DNA of 64,000 nt from Candidatus Latescibacterota bacterium (GTDB lineage: Bacteria > Krumholzibacteriota > Krumholzibacteriia > JACNKJ01): positions 968,255 through 1,032,254 of the forward strand of contig JACKDC010000001.1 in the NCBI GenBank assembly GCA_020633725.1. The letters are read 5' to 3'. Shown here piece by piece: positions 1 to 8,961 of this stretch (positions are counted from its first letter, which is position 1; the number at the start of each line of letters is the position of its first letter). The notes under the pieces were generated by a model. The model had not been told where the DNA came from, did no database searches, and saw only the letters and a program-made list of their open reading frames with translations. Both the position numbers and the translations under genes were made by a program.

Positions 1-66
1 GGGCCCCCATTATCTCGCCGCGGCCGCGCATCGACCGGCCGCCCACCCCAACGCCTGGAGGATCCC

Positions 67-1515
67 GTGAGCACCGCGCCCGCCGTCACGCTGTCCCGTC
101 AACTCGCCGACTTCGCCCACGCTCTCAAGTGGGAGCACCTGAGCCCCGCCGCCGTGCGCGAGGCGCGGCGCTTCTGGCTCGACAGCCTGGGCTGCGCGCT
201 GGGCGGCACCAAGGCCCACGACGCGCGCATCGCCAAGAAGGTCTTCCGCCGCTTCCGCGGCCGCCCCGAGGCCACGGTGATCGGCACCGACTGGAAGACG
301 AACGCGCGCGACGCGGCCTTCCTGAACAACCTCATGATCCGCATCATGGACTTCAACGACATCTACTGGGAGCAGGACCCCAGCCATCCGTCGGACATGC
401 TGGGCACCGTGCTGTCGCTGGTGGAGCAACAGAAGCTGAGCGGCAAGGACCTCATCGTCGCCACCGTGCTCGCCTACGAGATCGAGATGCGCCTCTGCGA
501 GGCGGCCCACCCCGGCATCCGCGAGATCGGCTGGCACCACGCCACGCTGACGCAGTTCGTCTCCCCGCTGATCGCCGGCAAGCTCTACGGCCTCAGCCCC
601 GAGCAGATGATGCACGCCGTGGGCATCGCCGGTTGCCGCCAGGGCACGTTCGGCGGCGTGGTGGCCGGCAAGCTCTCGATGATGAAGAACACGGTCGACC
701 CCATGGCCGGCGCCGAGGGCGTCGTCAGCGCGCTGCTGGCCGCCGAGGGCTACACGGGGCCGGAGGCGGTCTTCGAGGGCAAGGAGGGGCTCTTCCACTG
801 CCTGGGGACGCAGACCGGCGTCGCCTGGAAGCCCGAGATCCTGACCGACGGGCTCGACGCCCTCCTCACCAAGCGCAAGAAGGGCAAGTCCGCGGGCGAC
901 ACGCAGGGCGCCGAGTTCCGCATCGTGCGCTGCGGCATGAAGGCCTTCCCCACCGAGGCGCTGACGCACTCGCCCATCTCCTGCGCGCTGGACCTGGTGG
1001 AGGGCGGCGGCTACAAGCCCGAGGAGATCGAGTGGGTGGAGGTGCGCACCACCGCGCGCGCCAAGGACATCCTCTCCGACCCGAGCAAGTACATCCCGAG
1101 CTCCAAGGAGACGGCCGACCACTCGCTGCCCTACGTGATCGCCGTCGCCCTGCTGGACGGCGCCGTCACCACCGACTCCTTCACCGAGAAGCGCCTCAAG
1201 GACCCCGTCCTGCCCACGGTGATGGGCAAGGTGCGCGTCGAGGCCGACGCAGCCATCGACGCCGCCTTCCCCCAGTACAAGCGCGCCGAGGTGATCCTCA
1301 AGCTGGCGGGCGCCGAGCCCCGCCGCGCGAAGGTGGACTACCCCAAGGGCGACCCGCGCAACCCGATGAGCGACGCCGAGCTCACGACCAAGTTCGCCGC
1401 CCTGGCCGGGCTCAGCCTGCCGAAGAAGAAGCAGGCCAAGGTGATCGGGCTGGTCCAGGAACTGGAGAAGCTGGAGCGGGTGACGCCCCTGCTCGCCGCC
1501 CTCCGCGCGAAGTAG
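67..1515 (+). CDS. MmgE/PrpD family protein (2-methylcitrate dehydratase-like)
   Basis: A 482-residue member of the MmgE/PrpD family, whose characterised members include 2-methylcitrate dehydratase (PrpD) and cis-aconitate decarboxylase. The all-helical N-terminal half contains the family-typical stretch D-F-N-D-x-Y-W near residue 97, and the HAVGIAGCRQGT segment follows near residue 185. Length fits the family (about 450-490). The start is GTG at 67, preceded by a GGAGG-like site (ctggaggatccc). No prpB or prpC homologue is in view, so the methylcitrate cycle is not supported by context and the substrate is open. It stands alone, 66 bp ahead of the nickel operon on the same strand. Confidence 0.85.
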   Translation: MSTAPAVTLSRQLADFAHALKWEHLSPAAVREARRFWLDSLGCALGGTKAHDARIAKKVFRRFRGRPEATVIGTDWKTNARDAAFLNNLMIRIMDFNDIYWEQDPSHPSDMLGTVLSLVEQQKLSGKDLIVATVLAYEIEMRLCEAAHPGIREIGWHHATLTQFVSPLIAGKLYGLSPEQMMHAVGIAGCRQGTFGGVVAGKLSMMKNTVDPMAGAEGVVSALLAAEGYTGPEAVFEGKEGLFHCLGTQTGVAWKPEILTDGLDALLTKRKKGKSAGDTQGAEFRIVRCGMKAFPTEALTHSPISCALDLVEGGGYKPEEIEWVEVRTTARAKDILSDPSKYIPSSKETADHSLPYVIAVALLDGAVTTDSFTEKRLKDPVLPTVMGKVRVEADAAIDAAFPQYKRAEVILKLAGAEPRRAKVDYPKGDPRNPMSDAELTTKFAALAGLSLPKKKQAKVIGLVQELEKLERVTPLLAALRAK

Positions 1516-1581
1516 GCCGTCCGCGGGACGCCCCCGCAGTTTCGACTTGCGGGAAGCGGCGCCGGCGACTACCCTGGTAAC

Positions 1582-2289
1582 ATGAAATGGTCTGTCGTAT
1601 TACTCGCCGCGAGCCTGCTCGCGGCGAGTTCCGCCGCCGCACACGATCTGTGGCTGGAGTCGGACCAGGGACGGTGGTCGCTCCGCTACGGGCACCTGCA
1701 CGACGCGGGCGATCACGGAGCCACGGCGCTGGAGCTGCCCCCCGGCTGGATCCTGGGCGCGCGTGGTCTCGATGCCGACGGCGCGCCCTTCACGCTCGCT
1801 GCGGAGGCCGCCCGCGCCGCCGGCTGGCCCGCCGGTGCTCCCGCGCTTCTCGTCGCGACCAGCTCCGGCGTCTGGACGAAGAGCACGGAGGGCACGCGCA
1901 ACCTGCCCCCCGCCGAGCTGGCGCACCCCCTGGGCAGTTGGCGCTCGCTGGAAAGCGTCAAGGGGATCGCCGCTTGGCTCCCCGCCCTCGCGGCGCCCCT
2001 CGGCGCGGAACTCGAGCTGTCGCCGCTGACGAACCCGCTTACGCTTCGGCCCGGCGACAAGGTCACGGTCCGCGTGACGCGCGCGGGCGCGCCCCAGTCC
2101 GACGTGACCGTCGCCTACGACGGCAGCCCCCGCGGCGTCACCGCCGCCGACGGCCGCGTGAATGTCCGCTTGCGGCGCCCGGGCCTGCAGCTCATCCAGG
2201 CCACCCAGGAGCGTCCCCTCGTGGACGACGTCGCCGACAAGGTCATCGAGACCACGGCCCTCACCTTCTCGATCGAGGACGCGCGCTGA
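1582..2289 (+). CDS. DUF4198-type periplasmic protein of nickel uptake (NikK-like)
   Basis: A 235-residue secreted protein with an N-terminal signal peptide of about 20 residues (ends SSAAAHDLW). The rest is beta-rich, with an Ig/CNA-like C-terminal segment (LRPGDKVTVRVTRAG, then DGRVNVRLRRPG). It resembles DUF4198 proteins, which are commonly encoded with ECF-type nickel/cobalt transporters (NikK-like). The mature N-terminus would begin at or next to a His, which could help bind Ni(II). It opens a run of seven nickel-linked genes, and its TGA overlaps the next ATG by one base (TGATG). The family assignment is from memory of sequence style and neighbourhood, so the precise role is inferred. 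Confidence 0.7.
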   Translation: MKWSVVLLAASLLAASSAAAHDLWLESDQGRWSLRYGHLHDAGDHGATALELPPGWILGARGLDADGAPFTLAAEAARAAGWPAGAPALLVATSSGVWTKSTEGTRNLPPAELAHPLGSWRSLESVKGIAAWLPALAAPLGAELELSPLTNPLTLRPGDKVTVRVTRAGAPQSDVTVAYDGSPRGVTAADGRVNVRLRRPGLQLIQATQERPLVDDVADKVIETTALTFSIEDAR

Positions 2290-2708
2290 TGCGGCGGCTG
2301 CTGGCACTCGCCCTCCTCTGCCTGGCGACGTCCGCCGGCGCGCACGAGGTGGCCGCAACGGTGAGCCGTGAGGAGGCCGTGGTCGTCACGCTGCGCTACG
2401 GCGACGGCAGCCCCTTCGCCTACGAGCACTTCGAGGTCTTCCCCCCGGGCGAGGACGTACCCTTCGCCACCGGGCGCTGCGACGCCGAGGGCCGCGCGCT
2501 CTTCCTGCCCGACCGGCCCGGCGAGTGGCGGGTGGTGGCCGAGAGCGAGGACGGCCACGGCGCGTCGCTCACCGTCCAGGTGGACAGCTCGGGCGTGATC
2601 AAGGCGAAGCCGACCTCGCTCTGGGAGCGCTCGGCCCGTCTCGTGGCGGGCCTGGCGCTGATCGCCGGCCTGTTCGGAATCCTGGCGCTCTTCACACGGA
2701 GGCGATGA
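2289..2708 (+). CDS. small periplasmic protein with C-terminal membrane anchor (NikL-like)
   Basis: A 139-residue protein with a signal peptide ending at AGAHEVA, a compact beta-sandwich-like domain (residues about 20-100) and one C-terminal membrane helix (LVAGLALIAGLFGILALF) followed by RRR. This layout matches the small anchored accessory subunit (NikL-type) found with some NikM/NikQ/NikO nickel transporters that lack NikN. No NikN gene is present here, which supports that role. The start ATG overlaps the stop of the preceding gene, and its own stop overlaps the next start, so translation is probably coupled. The mature N-terminus again carries an Ala-His pair. Confidence 0.7.
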   Translation: MRRLLALALLCLATSAGAHEVAATVSREEAVVVTLRYGDGSPFAYEHFEVFPPGEDVPFATGRCDAEGRALFLPDRPGEWRVVAESEDGHGASLTVQVDSSGVIKAKPTSLWERSARLVAGLALIAGLFGILALFTRRR

Positions 2709-3691
2709 TGAAGCGTCCAGTCCTGGCCCTCGGCCTGCTCGCCCTGCTCCCCCTGCAGGCGGGCGCCCACCACGGTGTCGCCTCTCTCGGCGCGGCCGGT
2801 CTCGAGGGACCCGGCGCGCCCGTGGAGACCTCCGCTTCGGCCACCCTGCCCCAGGGCTCGCTGCTTGTCTTCCTCAAGCTCGATCAGGCGGACTTCGAGA
2901 CCTTCACCGCCGCCCGCGACGACGAGGCCACGACGAACCGCTTCTGGCTCTACGGCGCGGGGTACGGGATTCGGCCCTGGCTCTCCGTCTATGCCATCTG
3001 GCCCTACAACGTGAAGACGATGGAGAACAACGCCTACAACACCGCCGGCTTCGCCGATCCGAACTTGATGGCGGTGCTGGGCTTCACGTGGGACGGCGGC
3101 CTGCGCCGGGTGCCCGCGAACGAGAGCCTCGACGACCTGGAAGACTGGCACTTCACCGTGTACGGCGGCGCATCGCTACCGCTGGGCGATTCGGAGCTGG
3201 CCGACGCCGATGGCGCCATCGATCCCGGCCGCTCCCTGGGCTTCGGCGAGCCCTCCTTCAGCGCCGGCGTCACCGCCACCAAGACCCTGGGTCCCCGCAA
3301 CACGTTCACGCTCGAGCTGTCGACGATCCACTTCAACGAGCACGTCTACGATGACGGCAGCGCCGTGCGCTTCGGCAGCGAGCAGCGGGCCAACGTCGCC
3401 TGGAGCCTGCGCGTCCTCGAGAACGCCGCGCGGAAGTTCCGGCTGGACAGCAACCTGGAAGCCAACTTCCTCGCCCTGGGCCGCGACGCGCTGGACGGGG
3501 TCGGCGAGGAGGCCACCGGCGGTAGAATGCTCTACCTGATGCCGGGCCTGCGCGCCTACTATGCGAACCTGAGTCTGGGACTGGGCGTCAAGCTGCCCAG
3601 CTGGACCGATCTCAACGAGGACGATCTGCAGCAGGGCGCCGAGGGCAAGGAGAACTACCGCCTCGTGCTCAGCTTCTCCGCCCTCCACTGA
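2705..3691 (+). CDS. outer-membrane beta-barrel protein of the nickel operon
   Basis: A 328-residue protein with a signal peptide (LALGLLALLPLQAGAHHG) followed by alternating hydrophobic/polar strands rich in Tyr, Trp and Phe (for example FWLYGAGYGIRPWLSVYAIWPY). It ends in ...RLVLSFSALH, as in outer-membrane barrels of the transporter/MetA-like kind. There are two adjacent ATG codons at 2705 and 2708; 2705 gives the usual ATGA overlap with the upstream stop. The mature protein begins with a His-His pair. Position between periplasmic accessory proteins and NikM suggests an outer-membrane channel or sensor for nickel, but substrate specificity is inference from context. Confidence 0.65.
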   Translation: MMKRPVLALGLLALLPLQAGAHHGVASLGAAGLEGPGAPVETSASATLPQGSLLVFLKLDQADFETFTAARDDEATTNRFWLYGAGYGIRPWLSVYAIWPYNVKTMENNAYNTAGFADPNLMAVLGFTWDGGLRRVPANESLDDLEDWHFTVYGGASLPLGDSELADADGAIDPGRSLGFGEPSFSAGVTATKTLGPRNTFTLELSTIHFNEHVYDDGSAVRFGSEQRANVAWSLRVLENAARKFRLDSNLEANFLALGRDALDGVGEEATGGRMLYLMPGLRAYYANLSLGLGVKLPSWTDLNEDDLQQGAEGKENYRLVLSFSALH

Positions 3692-3713
3692 ACACCGGGA
3701 GCCCCGACCGACC

Positions 3714-4361
3714 GTGCACGTGCCCGACGGCATGCTCAGCCCCCGCTTCTACCTGCCCAGCTGGGGGGTGGCGGCCCTCGCCTGGGCGCTGGCCCTGCGT
3801 CGCGGGCGCCGTCGCTGGGACCTCGACCTGCTGCCCCGCATGGCGTCGCTCACCGCGCTCGCCTTCGTGCTGATGAGCCTGCCGCTGCCCCTGCCCGGTG
3901 GCACCAGCGCCCACGCGTCGGGCATCGGCATCCTGGCCTTGAGCGTGGGCCCCGCCCTGGCCTTCCTCGCGATCTCGGGCGTGCTGCTGCTGCAGGCGCT
4001 GGTCTTCGGCGTCGGGGGCATCACCACGCTGCCCCTCAACGCGCTGGCCATGGGGCTGGTCGGCGGCGGCGCGGCCTGGTGGAGCTGGCGGCTGCTGAGG
4101 CCGCTGAGCGAGCGCGCCGCGCTCTTCGGCGCGGGCTGGCTCGCCACGGCCCTGCCGGCGCTGCTCGTCGCCCTGGCGCTCGGCCTGCAGCCGGCGCTCG
4201 GCCGCGCAGCCGACGGCTCGCCGCTCTACTTCCCCTACGGGCTGGGCGTGACGCTGCCGGCGGTGCTCGTCCCGCACCTGCTGCTGGGGATCGCCGAGGG
4301 CGCGCTGACCCTGGCCGTCTGCCGGGGACTGGAGCGCTGGACGCGGAGCGGCACGGAATGA
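3714..4361 (+). CDS. nikM: ECF nickel transporter substrate-binding membrane subunit NikM
   Basis: A 215-residue CbiM/NikM-type S-component with several hydrophobic helices. The start is GTG at 3714, because the protein must begin M-H-V-P-D-G: in this family the N-terminal Met-His and a second His chelate the metal, and the MHxPDG signature fits. Internal motifs such as PLPGGTSAHASG and the conserved segment LNALAMGLVGG are family hallmarks. Neighbouring NikR and the absence of cobalamin genes favour nickel over cobalt. The stop overlaps the next ATG (ATGA). Confidence 0.92.
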   Translation: MHVPDGMLSPRFYLPSWGVAALAWALALRRGRRRWDLDLLPRMASLTALAFVLMSLPLPLPGGTSAHASGIGILALSVGPALAFLAISGVLLLQALVFGVGGITTLPLNALAMGLVGGGAAWWSWRLLRPLSERAALFGAGWLATALPALLVALALGLQPALGRAADGSPLYFPYGLGVTLPAVLVPHLLLGIAEGALTLAVCRGLERWTRSGTE

Positions 4362-4903
4362 AGGACCGCCTTGGGCTCGCGCTCTACCTGGCGGCGGTGG
4401 TCGCGGCCACGCTGATCCACCGGCCGCTGCTGCTGGGCGCGGGGCTGGCCGTGGCGGTGCTCGCGGCAGGCCGCGCGGCGCCGCGGGTGGGCCGGCGGGC
4501 GCTGGCGGCGTCGCTGCCCTTTCTCGTCGTGCTCGACCTCTCCCTGCTCCTGCCCCTGACCGAGGGCTCCCGCGCAGCCTACCTGCTGCGCACGGACCTG
4601 CGCCTGCTGCTGCTGGCCTGGCTCAGCGCGCTGCTGGTGGAGCGCGTGAACCTCTTCCGCGCGCTGGCGCCCTTCCGGCGCCTCAGCGCGCTGCTGGTGC
4701 TGGCCAGCGGGCAGGTCCTCCTGTTGAGGCGGGTGCTGGGCGACTTCCGGCTGGCGCTGGCGAGCCGGTCGCCCTCGCGTCCCACCCTGCGCCTGCTCTA
4801 CCGCCAGACGGCCGCCACCGCGCGGAACTTCCTCGTCCGCAGCGAGAGCGACGGCCTCGAGCTGGCCCAGGCCCTCCGTTCCCGGGGGTTCGACCTTGAT
4901 TGA
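4358..4903 (+). CDS. nikQ: ECF transporter transmembrane subunit NikQ (CbiQ family)
   Basis: A 181-residue T-component, short for CbiQ (usually 220-260), beginning at ATG 4358 in a 4-bp overlap with nikM. Hydrophobic helices alternate with Arg-rich loops. The C-terminal part carries the coupling-helix type motif (ELAQALRSRGF) that contacts the ATPase; A-R-G motifs are diagnostic of ECF T-components. The shortness appears to come from the N-terminal helices. It couples NikO hydrolysis to NikM-mediated nickel import. It overlaps the TTG start of nikO. Confidence 0.85.
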   Translation: MKDRLGLALYLAAVVAATLIHRPLLLGAGLAVAVLAAGRAAPRVGRRALAASLPFLVVLDLSLLLPLTEGSRAAYLLRTDLRLLLLAWLSALLVERVNLFRALAPFRRLSALLVLASGQVLLLRRVLGDFRLALASRSPSRPTLRLLYRQTAATARNFLVRSESDGLELAQALRSRGFDLD

Positions 4904-5657
4904 GGCCCGCGCCCTCGGCTTCGCCTACCCGGGCGCCGAGCCCGTGCTCCGCGACGTCAGCTTTCGCCTCGAGGCAGGCGAGAAGGTCGTGCTGCTGGGC
5001 AGCAACGGCGCCGGCAAGAGCACCCTGCTCAAGCTGCTGGACGGCCTGCTCTTCGCCGGCGAAGGCGCCGTGGACTACGAGGGCGCGCCGCTGTCCAAGT
5101 CGCGGCTGCGCGAAAAGGGTTTCCGCCGCCGCTTTCGCAGCGAGGTGGGGTTGCTCTTCCAGCGTCCCGAACTGATGTTCTTCAACCCCACCGTGCTCGA
5201 CGAGATCGCCTACGGTCCCCGTCAGGCGGGCCTCGCCGACGCCGAGGCGGTCGACCGCGCGCGACACTGGGCCGCGGAGCTGGGCCTGGCCGGAGTCCTC
5301 GACCGCCCGCCCGTCCGCCTCAGCGGCGGCCAGCAGCAGCGGCTGGGCCTGGCCTGCCTGCTGGTGCTCGAGCCGAAACTGCTGCTGCTGGACGAGCCCA
5401 CCGCCCACCTCGATCCTCCCTCCACCGGCTGGCTGGTGGACCTGCTGCCGCGTCTCGCGGCCACCACGCTCGTCAGCACCCATCGCCTCAGCCTCGCGCC
5501 CGAACTCGGCCGCCGCGCGCTGCTGCTGGCGCCCGACGGCCGCTTGCTCTACGATGGCCCCGTGGCGCCGCTCGCCGACGACCGCGAGCGCCTGCTGGCC
5601 GCCGGCCTGCTGCACCGCCACGGGAACGGGCACTACCACGCCCACGACTGGGACTGA
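4896..5657 (+). CDS. nikO: ECF nickel transporter ATPase NikO
   Basis: A 253-residue ABC ATPase with Walker A (GSNGAGKST, about residues 34-42), Q-loop (GLLFQRPE), signature (LSGGQQQRLG), Walker B plus D-loop (LLLLDEPTAHLD) and the H-loop in STHR. The best start is a TTG at 4896 lying inside the end of nikQ, giving MIEARALGFAYPG. It supplies energy for nickel uptake with NikM and NikQ. The C-terminus is His-rich (LLHRHGNGHYHAHDWD), and such His tails are common in nickel and cobalt systems. Confidence 0.93.
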   Translation: MIEARALGFAYPGAEPVLRDVSFRLEAGEKVVLLGSNGAGKSTLLKLLDGLLFAGEGAVDYEGAPLSKSRLREKGFRRRFRSEVGLLFQRPELMFFNPTVLDEIAYGPRQAGLADAEAVDRARHWAAELGLAGVLDRPPVRLSGGQQQRLGLACLLVLEPKLLLLDEPTAHLDPPSTGWLVDLLPRLAATTLVSTHRLSLAPELGRRALLLAPDGRLLYDGPVAPLADDRERLLAAGLLHRHGNGHYHAHDWD

Positions 5658-5660
5658 GCC

Positions 5661-6080
5661 ATGGCCGACGACACGCTCCAGCGCTTCAGCGTCTCCCTGC
5701 CGGCCGAGCTGCTCGAGGAGCTCGACCGCCGCGTCACCGGCCAGGGCTACGCCTCGCGCTCCGAACTGATCCGGGATCTCATCCGCGAGCGGCTGGTGGC
5801 GGAAAAGTGGGCCGCCCGGCGCAGCACGGTCTTCGGCACGCTGACGCTCAGCTACGACCACCACCAGCGCGGCCTGGCCGATCGCCTCACGCAGCTGCAG
5901 CACAACCGGCACGTGAACGTCCTGTGCAGCACCCACGTGCACGTGGACCACGACCACTGCCTCGAGGTGATCCTCCTGCGGGGCCGTCCCGACGAGATCG
6001 AAAAGCTCGCCATCCGCATCGGCGGCCTCAAGGGCGTGCGCTTCAGCCGGCTGACGCGCGCGTCGACGCTGGACGCCTGA
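5661..6080 (+). CDS. nikR: nickel-responsive transcriptional regulator NikR
   Basis: A 139-residue ribbon-helix-helix/ACT-fold regulator, close to the usual 133-150. The N-terminal RHH (residues 7-50, QRFSVSLPAELLEELDRRV) binds DNA. The C-terminal domain keeps the nickel-ligand pattern of His, His-x-His and Cys (STHVHVDHDHCLEV). When nickel-bound, NikR usually represses nickel uptake genes, so it probably autoregulates the operon it terminates. It begins 3 bp after the nikO stop. No convincing NikR palindrome was found ahead of 1582. Confidence 0.95.
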   Translation: MADDTLQRFSVSLPAELLEELDRRVTGQGYASRSELIRDLIRERLVAEKWAARRSTVFGTLTLSYDHHQRGLADRLTQLQHNRHVNVLCSTHVHVDHDHCLEVILLRGRPDEIEKLAIRIGGLKGVRFSRLTRASTLDA

Positions 6081-6169
6081 GCGCCGCCGTCCCGCCGGCC
6101 ATTGCGCCCGCGCGCCGGCCCGTGCTATTTGTTCCGGCTGCCTGATCCTCCAACGAAGCGAGGCCTAGC

Positions 6170-7402
6170 ATGTGCGCTGCCAAGGCCGCGGCGGGCGCCC
6201 GGGGTGCGGACGTCCGCTCGGACTGCTGGATCGAAGTCGATCCGATCGCCGCCGATGGCATCGAGATCGCGCTGAAGTCCAAGGTGGAGTCGCTCTACGG
6301 CGCGTCGATCCGCGCCCAGCTGGCGGACGGCCTCGCGCGCCTGGGCCTCGCCCACGCGCGCGTGACGATCGACGACAGCGGCGCCGTCCCCTTCGTCATC
6401 GACGCCCGGCTCGAGACGGCCGTTCGCCGCGCGCTGGGCGACCAGGCGCCGGCGGCGACGCTGCTGCCCGCGACGCGCGTGGCGCTCGCCCCGTCGAAGC
6501 GCGACCGCTTCCGGCGCAGCCGCCTCTACCTGCCCGGTACGCAGCCCAAGCTGATGCTCAACGCCGGCCTCCACCGCCCCGACGCCGTGATCCTGGATCT
6601 GGAGGACGCCGTCGCGCCCTCGGAGAAGGACGCCGCCCGCTGCCTCGTGCGCGGCGCACTGCTCGCCCTCGACTTCGGCGCCGCCGAACGCATGGTGCGC
6701 ATCAACCAGGGGGAGCGCGGGCTCGAGGACCTGGAGTGGATCGTGCCCTACGGCGTGCAGCTCGTGCTCATCCCCAAGGTGGAGAGCGCGGCCGAGGTGA
6801 GGGCCGTCGCCGAGCGCGCGGCGCGCATCGCCGCCGACTGCGGGCGCGCGGAGCCGCTCTGGCTGATGCCCATCATCGAGAGCGCGCTGGGCGGACTGAG
6901 CGCGCTGGAGATCGCGCGGGCGCACGCGGACGTGGTGGCGCTGGCCATCGGTCTGGAGGACTACACCGCGGACCTGGGCGTCCAGCGCAGCAACAGCGGC
7001 GAGGAGAGCTTCTGGCTGCGCAGCGTGGTGGTGAACGCCGCGCGCGCGGCGGGCATCCAGCCCATCGACACCGTCTTCAGCGACGTGGACGACATGGACG
7101 GCCTCGCCGCCAGCGTCCGCGCGGCCAAGCAGCTCGGCTTCGACGGCAAGGGCTGCATCCACCCGCGGCAGATCCCCGTGGTCCACGCCGCCTTCGCTCC
7201 CACGGCCGACGAGATCGCCAAGGCCTGCCGCATCGTGCAGGCCTTCGAGGCGGCCACGGCCGCCGGCCTCGGCGTGGTGAGCCTGGGCAGCAAGATGATC
7301 GACGCCCCCGTGGTCAAGCGGGCGCAGCGCACGGTGACACTGGCCCTGGCCGGCGGACTGCTGGCCGAGAACTGGCGCGAGAACGCGGAGGTGCAGGCGT
7401 GA
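6170..7402 (+). CDS. citE: citrate lyase acyl-carrier/beta subunit fusion (CitD-CitE)
   Basis: A 410-residue protein in two parts. Residues 1 to about 95 match the citrate lyase acyl carrier CitD (IEIALKSKVESLYGASIRAQL). The rest is a CitE/HpcH-type TIM barrel (SRLYLPGTQPKLMLNAGLHRPD, LDLEDAVAPSEK, AIGLEDYTADLG), which cleaves citryl thioester to oxaloacetate and acetyl thioester. In CitD a Ser near the N-terminus carries the phosphoribosyl-dephospho-CoA group; the candidate here is the Ser in V-R-S-D at about residue 19. CitD and CitE are normally separate proteins. Its stop overlaps the GTG start of citF. No citC, citG or citX maturation gene is in view. Confidence 0.85.
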   Translation: MCAAKAAAGARGADVRSDCWIEVDPIAADGIEIALKSKVESLYGASIRAQLADGLARLGLAHARVTIDDSGAVPFVIDARLETAVRRALGDQAPAATLLPATRVALAPSKRDRFRRSRLYLPGTQPKLMLNAGLHRPDAVILDLEDAVAPSEKDAARCLVRGALLALDFGAAERMVRINQGERGLEDLEWIVPYGVQLVLIPKVESAAEVRAVAERAARIAADCGRAEPLWLMPIIESALGGLSALEIARAHADVVALAIGLEDYTADLGVQRSNSGEESFWLRSVVVNAARAAGIQPIDTVFSDVDDMDGLAASVRAAKQLGFDGKGCIHPRQIPVVHAAFAPTADEIAKACRIVQAFEAATAAGLGVVSLGSKMIDAPVVKRAQRTVTLALAGGLLAENWRENAEVQA

Positions 7403-8958
7403 GCGACTGGACCGTCAATGCCGCCGGCCGCCGGGTGCCCGGCGTGATCAACGCCGTAGCCCAGGTCCCCTTCCAGGGCGTGGGCGGCTTCCGGCCCAGC
7501 GGCCGCAAGGCCGCGCCGGCCATCGCCAGCTGCAACGACTACCCCGCCAGCGGCGACAAGCGCGTCCCCTCGCTGCGCGAGGCGCTGGAGCGCGCGGGGC
7601 TGCGCGACGGCATGACCATCGGCAGCCACCACCACTTCCGCAACGGCGACCTGGTGATGAACCAGGTCTTCGCCATCGCCGCCGAGATGGGCGTGAAGGA
7701 CCTCGTCTGGTTTCCCAGCGCGGCCTTCCCCTGCCACGCGCCGGTGATCGAGCACATGCGCAATGGCGTCGTGCGGCGCGTGGAGGGCAGCCTCAACGGT
7801 CCGCTCGGGCTCAACGCGAGCCACGGGAAGATGGCGGGCGCCGCGGTGCTGCGCAGCCACGGCGGCCGCTGGCAGGCGGTGCAGGACGGCGAGGTGCACA
7901 TCGACATCGCCATCCTCGCCGCGCCCACGGCCGACGCCTTCGGCAACGCCACCGGCGACCGCGGCCCCAGCGCCTGCGGGAGCCTGAACTTCGGCCTCGT
8001 GGACAGCCTCTACGCGGACCGGGTGATCGTCGTCACCGACAACCTGGTGCCCTTCCCCTGCCTGCCCTGGCAGATCCAGGGCAACAACGTGGACTTCGTG
8101 GTGGAGCTGGAGCGGGTGGGCGATCCGTCGCAGATCGTCAGCGGCACCACCGTGCTCACGCGCAGCCCGGACCGCCAGCTCATCGCCGAGCTGACGGCCG
8201 CCTTCATCCGCAGCACGCCCTACTACCGCGACGGCTTCTCCATGCAGGCCGGCGCCGGCGGCACGGCGCTCGCCACCGCGATCTACCTACGCGAGATGAT
8301 GAAGGCCGACGGCTTCCGCGCCGCCTTCATGCGCGGCGGCTCCACGAAGTACCTGGTGGAGATGCTCGAGGAGGGGCTGATCGGCACCATCCTCGACGGC
8401 CAGACCTTCGACCTCGACGGCGTGCGCTCCATGCGCGAGAACGCGCTGCACGTCGCCACGAGCCCCTTCACCAGCTACAACTGGCACGGCAAGGGCAACT
8501 TCGCCTCGATGATCGACTTCGTCGTGCTGGGCGCGACCGAGGTGGACCGCCACTTCAACGCCAACGTGGTGACGCACTCCGACGGCCTCATGCTCCACGG
8601 CATCGGCGGCTGGCAGAACTGCCTCACCGCCAAGGTGACGATCCTGCCCATCCCCTCCTTCCGCGACCGCATCCCCGTGCTCGTGGACGAGGTGACCACG
8701 CTCTGCGGGCCGGGCGAACTGATCGACGTGGTCGTCACCGAGCGCGGCATCGCCGTGAACCCGCGCCGCGAGGACCTCATCGGCCCCGCGCGGAAGGCGG
8801 GCCTGCCGCTGCGTCCCATCGAGGAGATCCAGGCCGAGGTGGAGGCGCTCTGCGGCGGCAAGCCCGCCAGGCCCGAGCTCGGCGACGAGGTCGTGGGCGC
8901 GGTCAAGTGGGTGGACGGAACCCTGCTGGACGTGATCTATCGCGTTCCCGAGCGCTAG
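7399..8958 (+). CDS. citF: citrate lyase alpha subunit CitF
   Basis: A 519-residue citrate lyase alpha chain (citrate:acetyl-ACP transferase), close to the usual 500-515. Recognisable segments include GMTIGSHHHFRNGD, the acyl-CoA-transferase-like FGNATGDRGPSACGSLNFG, and GGSTKYLVEMLEEG. The start is GTG at 7399 in a GTGA overlap with the CitD-CitE gene, giving a two-gene translationally coupled unit. The pair would split citrate to acetate and oxaloacetate, provided the prosthetic group is installed by enzymes encoded elsewhere. Confidence 0.9.
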   Translation: MSDWTVNAAGRRVPGVINAVAQVPFQGVGGFRPSGRKAAPAIASCNDYPASGDKRVPSLREALERAGLRDGMTIGSHHHFRNGDLVMNQVFAIAAEMGVKDLVWFPSAAFPCHAPVIEHMRNGVVRRVEGSLNGPLGLNASHGKMAGAAVLRSHGGRWQAVQDGEVHIDIAILAAPTADAFGNATGDRGPSACGSLNFGLVDSLYADRVIVVTDNLVPFPCLPWQIQGNNVDFVVELERVGDPSQIVSGTTVLTRSPDRQLIAELTAAFIRSTPYYRDGFSMQAGAGGTALATAIYLREMMKADGFRAAFMRGGSTKYLVEMLEEGLIGTILDGQTFDLDGVRSMRENALHVATSPFTSYNWHGKGNFASMIDFVVLGATEVDRHFNANVVTHSDGLMLHGIGGWQNCLTAKVTILPIPSFRDRIPVLVDEVTTLCGPGELIDVVVTERGIAVNPRREDLIGPARKAGLPLRPIEEIQAEVEALCGGKPARPELGDEVVGAVKWVDGTLLDVIYRVPER

Positions 8959-8961
8959 CGC

